Below, one piece after another: positions 34,428-42,802 of a DNA stretch of 64,000 nucleotides. How positions within the stretch are numbered: the stretch's first letter is position 1; every line of letters starts with the position of its first letter. The position numbers and the translations under genes are program-made. Source of the DNA: Aldehydirespirator sp965117015 (GTDB lineage Bacteria; Actinomycetota; Acidimicrobiia; Acidimicrobiales; Aldehydirespiratoraceae); contig OZ220747.1 of assembly GCA_965117015.1 (NCBI GenBank), positions 1,550,001 through 1,614,000 of the forward strand, given 5' to 3'. The notes under the pieces were generated by a model. It saw only the letters and a list, made by a program, of their open reading frames with translations, ran no database searches and was not told the origin of the DNA.

Positions 34428-35357
34428 ATGGCCACGACCACGACACCCCCCTCCGGCGAACCCGAGGCGCACGGCTCCGATGGCGGTCGCCGCGGGCGAG
34501 ATGGACGCCTACGGCGTGTGTGGAAGCGGCGCGCGTCTCGGCTGGCCGTTGGGGTGGCTGCCGCTGCTATTGCGTTGACGGCGGCAGCCGTGGCGCTGGC
34601 GCAGGGGATCGGCACGTTCCGTGACATACCTGACAACCATTACGCCCGCGACTCGGTGCAGTGGGCCGTTCAGAGCGGGGTCACGGTGGGATGTCGAGAC
34701 GGCACGTACTTCTGCCCCGAGAGGACAGTGAACAGAGCCGAGTCGGTGACGTTCCTCCACCGCTACAACAACAACGTGATCGGCCCTCTCGAGAATCGGG
34801 TCCGAGCGCTGGAGGGCCGGGCGACCACGCCGGGCGGGACCTTCGACCCAAACGCCGGGTTCGGGAACGATCCGACACCCACGACGGTGCCGCTGCGGAC
34901 GTTCACCACCAGAGGCACCCAACACCAGACCCGCTCGTTCAACCTCCCGGCGGGCACATACGAAGGTGTGTTCACGCTGGAGGCCACCAAGGCAGCAGCA
35001 GACCACAATCAGGACACCGACGCCGACCTCGAGCCGGTGACACTGATCCAGGTGGAGTACCGGGAGAATTCGAGCAGCGGGTGGAAGACCTACGCGGTCA
35101 GCACCCTGAATCTGGGGGGGACTGGCGGTGGCAGCCTGCCGGCCACAGCGGCGCTGTTCCGGCAAGTACCCGCGTCAGGGACAGTCGATGTCGAGGTTGC
35201 GAACGTGCCCGGACGCCTGCCCACGAGCGGCCAAATCAGGGTCAGCGCCTACATGGCCGACAATGAGATCACCCCCAACGATGCCGACGGCGACCCCGAC
35301 CGGACCACCAAGTATGACTTTTCTTGGGGCATCATCCTGACAGAGAAGCGGGCCTGA
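34428..35357 (+). CDS. Secreted protein with one SLH-type domain
   Basis: 309 residues from ATG 34428, with the SD sequence AGGAGAGGACA. The N-terminal ~35 residues are Gly/Arg/Pro-rich, followed by a hydrophobic segment LAVGVAAAAIALTAAAVALAQG (signal anchor or signal peptide) and one SLH-like repeat, GTFRDIPDNHYARDSVQWAVQSGVTVGCRDGTYFCPERTVNRAESVTFLHRY. The C-terminal ~180 residues are a beta-rich region that I do not recognise (LPAGTYEGVFTLEATKAAADH). It is smaller than its neighbours and lies between two S-layer-type genes on the same strand, so it may be a component or anchor for the layer. Confidence 0.8.
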   Translation: MATTTTPPSGEPEAHGSDGGRRGRDGRLRRVWKRRASRLAVGVAAAAIALTAAAVALAQGIGTFRDIPDNHYARDSVQWAVQSGVTVGCRDGTYFCPERTVNRAESVTFLHRYNNNVIGPLENRVRALEGRATTPGGTFDPNAGFGNDPTPTTVPLRTFTTRGTQHQTRSFNLPAGTYEGVFTLEATKAAADHNQDTDADLEPVTLIQVEYRENSSSGWKTYAVSTLNLGGTGGGSLPATAALFRQVPASGTVDVEVANVPGRLPTSGQIRVSAYMADNEITPNDADGDPDRTTKYDFSWGIILTEKRA

Positions 35358-35389
35358 GCGCCTTCCCGGGTAGGAGCGGCCGACCGGCG

Positions 35390-37687
35390 GTGACGCCGGT
35401 GCAGCCGCGACTCAGCAGGCCTCGCAAGGGATGGGCCGTTCTGGTCGCCGGTGCGATGGTGGCGTCACTGCTCGCCGCCGGCGCGACCACCGCCACTGCC
35501 ACCACCGACACGCCCGACGAGAAGAGCCCGGTGACCGCCTGCGTCGGCGAGGCCCTGACCGATTGGGGCTTCACCGACGTGTCCGACAACCACGTCTTCC
35601 ACGACTCCATCAACTGCCTGGCCCACTACGGGATCACCATCGGCTGCGGCGACGGCACCACCTTCTGTCCCGAGGACCCCATCAACCGATGGCAGATGAT
35701 GCTCTTCCTCGCTCGGGCCCTCGAACCAGCCGGCATCAACCTCAGCCGGGCCCGGCCCCAGAACTTCACCGACCTCGGCATCCTGAACGACGAGGCCCGC
35801 GACGCCATCGACCTGATGGTCACAAACCGCATCGCCGATCCAGCAGGACCCAGGATCTTCGACCCGAACGGCATTGTGAACCGCACCGAGATGGCACAGC
35901 TGCTGGTGCGCCTCCTCGATGCAGCCGGGCCGGTGGTGGACATCGACAGCAACGGCGACTTCCTGCTCGACGCCAACGGCGACGGCATCCGGAGCAGGCC
36001 CGACGACTACTTCGAGGACGCCAGCAACCAGGTGTCGAGGCTCGAGGACGCGGCCATCAGCGCCGCTTACGAGCTCGGCATCACCACCGGCGTAAGCGCC
36101 ACTCCCGCCTCCGGCACCGCCCAGCCCGGCCTGGACTTGTACTACGAGCCGTTTGGCGACGTGACCCGGGGGCAGATGGCCGCCTTCATCATCCGCACCC
36201 TGGGCCACACCATGGCCCGCCCCAGGGGACTCAGCGCCCAGTACGACGGAAACGAGATCAGGGTGTCGTTGCGGAATGACGAATTCGAGCCCGTGGATCG
36301 GGCCCCCGTCGACATGTTCTATATCGAGACCGACGCCGCCGACCAGGCCTTCACGTCGCGGGACGTCTGCAGCTCTGAGGTCGAGTCGGTCAACGGTACC
36401 TTCGTATGCGAGATCGACTCCTCGGACCTGGCCACCGACAACGACGGCGAGGTTGCGCTCAACGTCCCCCAGACCATCAGCGACGGCACCGACACCACGG
36501 TGTGGGTCTGGACCGGCCGCGAGCGCGACACGGTGGGCCGGCGCACCAACCTCGTCCGCTTGGACGTCGCGCCGTCCGAGCAGCCCCAGGGCGCCACCGC
36601 CGCCAAGATCTCCTCCACCTTCAGGGGCTCGAAAGCCAGATTCGGCGTCACCGTCACCTTCACCGTGCAACTCCAGGACTCGAACGGCAACGATGTCAGC
36701 GTAGGCCTCGACGGCCAGCGCCCCGCCGAGTGGACGCTCACCGAGGAGCTGCTGCAAGACGCGACCGTAGACGGCGATCCGGACAGCACGAGCGACGTCA
36801 TCTTCAGGAACACCAGGACGGTGAGGTCGGACTCCCGCGGCCAGGTCACGTTCTCGGTGTCGGAGCATCGCACCAGCACCTGCACGGCCAACTCATGCAC
36901 CCGCACCTTCAAGTTGACGGAGCTCTCCAACGCGCCCGCCGTGGCCGTCAACAGCGATCTCGTCAAGCGGAGTTTTGGCAGGTCCGACGGTGACGTGTAC
37001 TACTTGGAGTTCAGCAGTGCCGCGCCCACCTTGACGAATTCTGTGGTGAGGCTGACCGTACCCAACCCCTACATCAACGTGCCCGACCGGGGCGATGTCA
37101 GCAACACCGCCGTGGTGACCGTGCACAACGAGTACGGCGAGGCTCTCTCCGCCGCTACGGCCAGTCTTGCAAGCGACAGGCAAACCAACCTCACCACCCA
37201 ACGCTTCACCATCGGCCGGGACGGCCTCCACCGGTTCAACTACCGGTATGACGGCATTGGCGGAGAGGTGGAGACCCTCACCGTCACCGTCGACCCCGAC
37301 GGCTCAGGATCCGCTCCCGAACTGGATTCCATGACGGCGCTCGTGTACTGGCCCCTGCTCACCTACGAGGCAACCACAGACGGAAACAAGTACATCCTGT
37401 TCGGCGACACGAGCCGCAACGAGCTCATAGTCGACATAGGCGCCAGCACCTACCGCGCCGCGGATGCTGAACCTGAGAGGGTGGTCTACGACAGCAACCA
37501 CCGGTTCGACGTCCAGGGCACCAACGACCCCGCGCCAGTAGCGGTGAACTCGATCGAAGACTTTGAGAAGGCTCTTGCCGCGTATCTCGCCGACAGCCCC
37601 GAGACCACCGCCTGTCTGCAGTGGTCGGGCTACGATTCCGGCAGACTGAACAGAGTGGCAACATTCAGACTCTGGCGAACCTGCTAA
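35390..37687 (+). CDS. SLH-domain S-layer-type protein (gene B)
   Basis: 765 residues from GTG 35390 (GTG 35399 is also possible). The signal peptide is RLSRPRKGWAVLVAGAMVASLLAAGATTATATT. SLH-like repeats: WGFTDVSDNHVFHDSINCLAHYGITIGCGDGTTFCPEDPINRWQMMLFLARAL, then ARDAIDLMVTNRIAD and ISAAYELGITTG...RGQMAAFIIRTLGHT. The Big-like middle part and a terminal YDSNHRFDV with EDFEKAL follow the pattern of genes A, C, D and E, but this copy is the most diverged and has extra Cys. TAGGAG lies 13 nt before the start. Confidence 0.85.
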   Translation: MTPVQPRLSRPRKGWAVLVAGAMVASLLAAGATTATATTDTPDEKSPVTACVGEALTDWGFTDVSDNHVFHDSINCLAHYGITIGCGDGTTFCPEDPINRWQMMLFLARALEPAGINLSRARPQNFTDLGILNDEARDAIDLMVTNRIADPAGPRIFDPNGIVNRTEMAQLLVRLLDAAGPVVDIDSNGDFLLDANGDGIRSRPDDYFEDASNQVSRLEDAAISAAYELGITTGVSATPASGTAQPGLDLYYEPFGDVTRGQMAAFIIRTLGHTMARPRGLSAQYDGNEIRVSLRNDEFEPVDRAPVDMFYIETDAADQAFTSRDVCSSEVESVNGTFVCEIDSSDLATDNDGEVALNVPQTISDGTDTTVWVWTGRERDTVGRRTNLVRLDVAPSEQPQGATAAKISSTFRGSKARFGVTVTFTVQLQDSNGNDVSVGLDGQRPAEWTLTEELLQDATVDGDPDSTSDVIFRNTRTVRSDSRGQVTFSVSEHRTSTCTANSCTRTFKLTELSNAPAVAVNSDLVKRSFGRSDGDVYYLEFSSAAPTLTNSVVRLTVPNPYINVPDRGDVSNTAVVTVHNEYGEALSAATASLASDRQTNLTTQRFTIGRDGLHRFNYRYDGIGGEVETLTVTVDPDGSGSAPELDSMTALVYWPLLTYEATTDGNKYILFGDTSRNELIVDIGASTYRAADAEPERVVYDSNHRFDVQGTNDPAPVAVNSIEDFEKALAAYLADSPETTACLQWSGYDSGRLNRVATFRLWRTC

Positions 37688-37969
37688 GCCGCGTGAGGCC
37701 AAGTTGGGACGAGCTTCATGGCTCCGCAGCACTCCTACATCGAGCCTCCGTCTTGTCCCTCAGCCCCCCGTAGATCATCACCCGTCGGTCCGAGCGCCGC
37801 AGCCCCCGACCCGGGCTAGACAGCCCTTGTGAAGTCGGCGTTTCCCGCGGCTTGGCCGGCCATCCTCCCTCGGGACGCCGCCTCCGCGGTCGACTCATTC
37901 CGACCGGCGAACTGTATCGAAAGAGATTTTCAGAGCATGTAGTCCTAGAACCCGCTGACGGGTTGGGCA

Positions 37970-40375
37970 GTGCTCGCCACGGGTGCCTTGGTCGCGTCGC
38001 TCCTCGCGGTTGGGGCGAGCCCTATTGGCGCGCAGCCCAGACCCTACAATGACTTGGTCAGCGAGGGCACCGTTCTGTCGGCGTGTGTAGGCGACGCTCT
38101 CGGCGATCAGATGTTCACCGACGTGTCCGATGCGCACGCCTTCAAGGGCGCCATCAACTGCATCGCCTACTACGGGATCACCAATGGCACAGGCGACGGC
38201 TCTACGTACTCGCCGAACCAAGCGGTGACCCGGGCCGAGATGGCAGTGTTCATCGCCCGTGCCGCCGGAGCAGCGGGCGTGGACTTGGGCGATGCGATGG
38301 ACGCCGGGTTCTCCGACATCGGCGACGTTTGGGCCGAGGCCCAGGACGCCATCAACCGGCTCGCTTCCAAGGGCATGCTCTCCTCGGGCGGCGCCTACAG
38401 GCCTGATGACGCGATCACCCGGGCCGAGATGGCGTCGTTCCTGGTTGGGATGTTGGCCAAGGTCGCAGCCGCGCCGAACGTGGTCAGGAACGCCGATGGC
38501 GTGATCACGATGCTCGGCTCGACGGCCAGTGGTGATTTCAACTACTTCGGCGACGCGCGCGGTTCTCAGTCCCGCCGCGTCGATTCTGAGATATCGGCGC
38601 TGTATGAGTTGGGCATCACCAAGGGTGCCAGCGCGGCTGCGGTGCAAGATCCCGCCGCGGCGCCCCTGGACCTCAACTACGAGCCGGCCGGCACCGTCAA
38701 CCGGGGTGAGATGGCTGCGTTCATCACCAGGGCCCTAGCGCACACCGAAGCCCGGCCCGAAGGCGTCTCCGCGCAGTATGACAGCGACAACGCGAACTTG
38801 GTCCTTTCGGCGCGCGGCGCGGACTTCAGGCCCATAACCAGCGGTGTCGTGATCGACGTGTTCAGCATCGCCACCAGCGATGCTGAGCTCGCCTTCAGGG
38901 GCAACGGCTCCTGCAGCGGCGAGGTCGCTGGGTTGATGTCCGGCTTCGGCATGTACCCGTGCGAGATCGAGAGCTCAGATGTGAGCACCGGTGGCGACGG
39001 CGACGCGACGGTGCCTCTCGCCTCTACCGACATTGCTCAAGGCGGCACCACGGTGTGGGCCTGGACCGGCGACACCCGCGAGACGGTGGACTCCGACACC
39101 GATCTGTTCCGGCTCGACATTCCCAAGACGGTCGGCAAGGATGCGGCCACCCGGGTGAGAGTCACCAGCGAACACCCCGCCGGCATCAGCGGCGACAAGA
39201 AGGCGCATCTGGGTTCGTCTGTGCTCTACACCTTGCAGCTCGAAGACACCAACGGCAACAACACCACCGTCGGCGGTGCCGTGGCGAACGGACCGGCCCG
39301 GTTCCTGGTCAGGCTGGAGACCTACGCAGTCACCGGCGCGACGACCCGCAGCGCGGAGGCGTCGGTGGTGACAACACTGCCGCTCACCACCGACGCGGAC
39401 GGCAAGGCGACTTTCTCGGTCTCCGGCCTCCCCGATCAGGCACCGGGCACACCGGGCGACAAGTACGTGGTTGACATCCATGTTGCAGGGGCTCCCAGCG
39501 GCAACACTCCGGCAAATATCGCCATCGGCACTGGTGCGGATGCTGCTTTGCTTATTGCTCCCGCCAGCAAGGGCAACGCGGTGCGCGACGACGCGGGCGA
39601 CGGCGACTACTCCGACGATCCCAACGATCTCGTCTTCAGCACCGAAGCCAGCAACAGCACGGCAACTGGCGGCGCCAGCGTTTCTGTCACGTCGGCCGCG
39701 ACGTTTATCGCTGCGTCGGATCGCGGGGTGAGCAACCGGGCGACGGTGTCTGTGGTCGACCAGTACGGCGACCCGGTTTCGGGCGTCCTGGTCCGGCTCG
39801 TCACTGACCTGACGAATGAGGGCAGTGCCACCGTCATCTCTATCGGCAACAACCGGGCGCAGAAGGTCGGCCGCGACGGCTCTTACACCTTCGGCTACCA
39901 GCGAGTAGGCGACGCCACAGTTACCGAGGAGCTCACACCCTATTGGGACGACGACGGCGACGGCTGCGCCGATGCAGCCTGCACCGGGGCGCTGACAGTC
40001 GGTGCCGCGGGGACAGTTGTAAAGGTCCAGTGGGCCCCCGGGGCCGCCACGTCGGGCGTCGCGGCGAACCAGACTCAAACTGGCGGAGGCGACTACATCA
40101 TCCAGGCGTTCGACACTGACGCGAACAGGATCTTCGTGGGCACAGGAGGGACCGGTACGTCGCTGACCGATGACACGACCCTGGTGCTCTACTACGACTC
40201 GGGCGACCGGTTCAACGTCGGATCTGTCGCAGCCGTGGACTTGAATTCAATACCGGCTAGCAACTACGCCGGGTTCGAGAATGCCCTGGCTGTGGGCAAG
40301 GAGTTGACCTGGATCGTCGCCGCAGGCGGCAGCAGCAGGGACATAAATGTCTTTGGCGTGACCCCAGCTAGCTAG
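37970..40375 (+). CDS. SLH-domain S-layer-type protein without start signals (gene C)
   Basis: 801 residues are open from GTG 37970. It closely resembles gene A, but the signal peptide begins only at LATGALVASLLAVGASPIGAQ: the charged n-region is missing, the codons before it contain an in-frame TAG at 37946, and no SD or clear promoter precedes it. The match to gene A begins abruptly at 37959. SLH repeats, Big-like domains and the C-terminal YYDSGDRFNV and NYAGFENAL motifs are intact, so this may be a silent cassette rather than dead DNA. T2 follows. Confidence 0.7.
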   Translation: MLATGALVASLLAVGASPIGAQPRPYNDLVSEGTVLSACVGDALGDQMFTDVSDAHAFKGAINCIAYYGITNGTGDGSTYSPNQAVTRAEMAVFIARAAGAAGVDLGDAMDAGFSDIGDVWAEAQDAINRLASKGMLSSGGAYRPDDAITRAEMASFLVGMLAKVAAAPNVVRNADGVITMLGSTASGDFNYFGDARGSQSRRVDSEISALYELGITKGASAAAVQDPAAAPLDLNYEPAGTVNRGEMAAFITRALAHTEARPEGVSAQYDSDNANLVLSARGADFRPITSGVVIDVFSIATSDAELAFRGNGSCSGEVAGLMSGFGMYPCEIESSDVSTGGDGDATVPLASTDIAQGGTTVWAWTGDTRETVDSDTDLFRLDIPKTVGKDAATRVRVTSEHPAGISGDKKAHLGSSVLYTLQLEDTNGNNTTVGGAVANGPARFLVRLETYAVTGATTRSAEASVVTTLPLTTDADGKATFSVSGLPDQAPGTPGDKYVVDIHVAGAPSGNTPANIAIGTGADAALLIAPASKGNAVRDDAGDGDYSDDPNDLVFSTEASNSTATGGASVSVTSAATFIAASDRGVSNRATVSVVDQYGDPVSGVLVRLVTDLTNEGSATVISIGNNRAQKVGRDGSYTFGYQRVGDATVTEELTPYWDDDGDGCADAACTGALTVGAAGTVVKVQWAPGAATSGVAANQTQTGGGDYIIQAFDTDANRIFVGTGGTGTSLTDDTTLVLYYDSGDRFNVGSVAAVDLNSIPASNYAGFENALAVGKELTWIVAAGGSSRDINVFGVTPAS

Positions 40376-40393
40376 CTCAGGTCCAACAAACAA

Positions 40394-40446
40394 CCAACCC
40401 AAACCCGAGGGAGGCCCCGGCCAGAGTGCCGGGGCCTCCCCGCGTT
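40394..40446. terminator. Terminator repeat copy T2
   Basis: GGAGGCCCCGGC (40410-40421), loop CAGAGT, GCCGGGGCCTCC (40428-40439). It lies between convergent genes C and D and can serve both strands. It is an inverted copy of T3 (42724-42776). Confidence 0.85.
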
Positions 40447-40520
40447 GGCGCACCGGCTCACTGAAATGGAGTTCGCACAAGGCGCAGTAGTCCCTCCATC
40501 TGACATTGTCGGGATGGCGC

Positions 40521-42662
40521 TCAGGTCAGGGAGTACTCGGTGATGCGGCGGTCGCTGCCGGGGCGGTAGTTGCTCCAGGCCAGGTTCAGGCCTGTCGGAC
40601 TGCCGCGCGTGAGTGCCTCGGCGAGCACGGCCTCGAAGACGGTGATCGTGGTGGGCGAGCCCCGCAGGTTGAACCGGTCGTTGTCGTCGTAGACCAGCAG
40701 CACCGGGCCGTCGCCGTCATCGGCCACGATCTGCCTCCGGCGGACATCGCCGGAGTACACCGTCCCGCCGGTGTGGCTCGGCCCGGCGTCGGCGGCCCAG
40801 TACACCGTGGCGGTATCCCCCGCAATGGTGGCGCCAGTCGCACCGTATGAGGGGGTCAGGGTCTCGGTCTCGCCGCCCTGCCCGCGGTACTGGTAGGCGA
40901 ACCGGTAAGAGCCGCGGCCATCTACCGTGAACTCCCCGGTGTCGAGTGTGACAGTCCCCGACAGGCCGCTGCTTGCGAGCGTGACCTTGGCGCCCGGGAA
41001 CGGAACTCCGTACTGGTCGAGCACGACGACGGTCGCACTGTTGGACGCGAAGCCACCCAGCATATGCACGTAGTCGCGTGTTTCGATGATGACCGTGGCA
41101 CTGCCCGCAGCGATGCTGCTGGCCTCGTCGCTGAAGGTCAGCGTGCCGGAGTCCGCCACCCGGCCGTCGGCGAAGACGGTGGCGGAGGGCGAGTTGTCGA
41201 TCGGTGTCAGCGTGTACGTGACTGTGACATCGCCGCTGGCAACGCTGGCGGGCCGGGCGGCGAGACCGATCGAGAAGGCGGCCGCTCCGGTCCCGTCGGA
41301 CACCAGCGTCTGCACCTCAGGGTCTGTTTGGCCAGGCTTCTGCACCGACAGGCTCCATCGCGCCGGGTGGGTGCCGTTGACGCCGGTGGAAACCTTGCCG
41401 ACGATGTCACGCAGTTGCATGGTGTAGAGGGCCGAGCCGCCGATGCGGATCTTGCGGGCATCGGACAACGTCGTGACCAGCGTCTCGGACGCGAAACCGA
41501 CGTCGGCGCCCTCAGCCACGTCGAAGCGGTACAGCTCGGTGCTGGCTGCGACGGTGTCGCCGTCCCCGCCGGTCCAGGCCCATACCGCTGCGCCGCCCGC
41601 TGGGACGCGGCGCAACCCGATGACCTCCACTGTTGCGTCGCCGTCGTTGCTGGTGACCGGGTCGGTGCCGTCGATCTCGCACGCAAACGAGGAGAGATCG
41701 GCGGGGGTGATCTCCGGCAGGTTGCAGGTCCCGTCAGCGGCCAGCGCGCCGCCCGCTCGGTCCGTCGGCGTCCAGAAGACGTCGACGGTGGCGCCCGACA
41801 CCGGTTTGAACTGGGCGTTCCGCACCGAGACGACCACGTCGGCGCCGTCGAACTGAGCGGAGACACCCGCTGGGCGCACAGAAGTGTGGGCCAGGGCCCG
41901 GGTGATGAACGCAGCCATCTGACCCCGGTCGACGGTGCCGTCGGGCTCGTAGTTGAAGTCCAGCGGCGGATTGGCGGGGTCTTGCACCTCAGCTGCGCTG
42001 GCGCCGCGGGTCACGCCCAATTCGTAGATGGCAGAGATCTCGGCATTGCTGGTGTCAGGGAAGTAGTCGTCGGCCACCGACCTAGAGCCGGGCACGCCAA
42101 GCAGGATCGCGCCGCTGGAGTCCTTCGTCACACTCGGCGCGGACTCGACCAGCAACCCCACCAGGAACGTCGCCATCTCGGCCCGGGTGATCGCGTCGTC
42201 GGGCCTGAAAGCGCCGCCCGAGAAGATCATCCCCGTCGTAGCCAGCCGGTTGATCGCGTCCTGGGCCTCCTGCCAGGTGTCGTCGATGTCGTTGAAACGG
42301 GCGTTGCCAGCGCCGCCTAGATCGACACCCGCAGCCTTAGCGGCCCGGGCGATGAACACCGCCATCTCAGCCCGGGTCACTTCCTGGCTCGGGGAGTACG
42401 TGGTGCCGTCACCGGTGCCCTGCGTAATCCCGTAGTAAGCGACGCAGTTGATCGCATCGCGGAACACATGACCCTGCGACACGTCAACGAACATGTGATC
42501 TGCGGCGGCATCGCCCACGCAAGCCGACAACCGAGTGGTGTGATCAGCCCTGTCGGTCACAGCCACAGCCGGACCGGCTCCCGCGGCCAGGACCGTGGCG
42601 ACCAGAGCACCCACGGCGAGCACGGCCAAGCCCGAGCTGGGCTTCTTCACTAAATGGATCAT
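40521..42662 (-). CDS. SLH-domain S-layer-type protein (gene D)
   Basis: 713 residues from ATG 42662, with AGAAGGAGGG upstream. The signal peptide is MIHLVKKPSSGLAVLAVGALVATVLAAGAGPAVAV. Three SLH repeats: DHMFVDVSQGHVFRDAINCVAYYGITQG...RAEMAVFIARAA; WQEAQDAINRLATTGMI...RAEMATFLVGL; ISAIYELGVTRG...RGQMAAFITRALAHT. Big-like domains follow, with C-terminal VYDDNDRFNLRG. It is flanked by inverted copies T2 and T3, and only about 60 bp separate its start from T3, so its promoter must be very close or it relies on readthrough. Confidence 0.9.
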   Translation of the reverse strand: MIHLVKKPSSGLAVLAVGALVATVLAAGAGPAVAVTDRADHTTRLSACVGDAAADHMFVDVSQGHVFRDAINCVAYYGITQGTGDGTTYSPSQEVTRAEMAVFIARAAKAAGVDLGGAGNARFNDIDDTWQEAQDAINRLATTGMIFSGGAFRPDDAITRAEMATFLVGLLVESAPSVTKDSSGAILLGVPGSRSVADDYFPDTSNAEISAIYELGVTRGASAAEVQDPANPPLDFNYEPDGTVDRGQMAAFITRALAHTSVRPAGVSAQFDGADVVVSVRNAQFKPVSGATVDVFWTPTDRAGGALAADGTCNLPEITPADLSSFACEIDGTDPVTSNDGDATVEVIGLRRVPAGGAAVWAWTGGDGDTVAASTELYRFDVAEGADVGFASETLVTTLSDARKIRIGGSALYTMQLRDIVGKVSTGVNGTHPARWSLSVQKPGQTDPEVQTLVSDGTGAAAFSIGLAARPASVASGDVTVTYTLTPIDNSPSATVFADGRVADSGTLTFSDEASSIAAGSATVIIETRDYVHMLGGFASNSATVVVLDQYGVPFPGAKVTLASSGLSGTVTLDTGEFTVDGRGSYRFAYQYRGQGGETETLTPSYGATGATIAGDTATVYWAADAGPSHTGGTVYSGDVRRRQIVADDGDGPVLLVYDDNDRFNLRGSPTTITVFEAVLAEALTRGSPTGLNLAWSNYRPGSDRRITEYSLT

Positions 42663-42723
42663 CGCTGGCCCTCCTTCTAGAGCCTCGCGGCTGCGGATGA
42701 TGCGGCCTCTAGCGCCTTAGTGA

Positions 42724-42776
42724 GACGCGGGGAGGCCCCGGCACTCGGCCGGGGCCTCCCTCGGGGTTTGGGTTGG
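42724..42776 (-). terminator. Terminator repeat copy T3
   Basis: GGAGGCCCCGGC (42731-42742), loop, GCCGGGGCCTCC (42748-42759), downstream of gene E on the minus strand. Its flanks match T1 and T2 in reverse orientation. Confidence 0.85.
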
Positions 42777-42802
42777 TTACAGCTTTGGAGCTGAACCGGC
42801 TA

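Noticed and set aside
35465..36868. Long open minus-strand frame opposite S-layer gene B
   Set aside because: It mirrors the codon bias of the real gene and has no recognisable domain or ribosome site.
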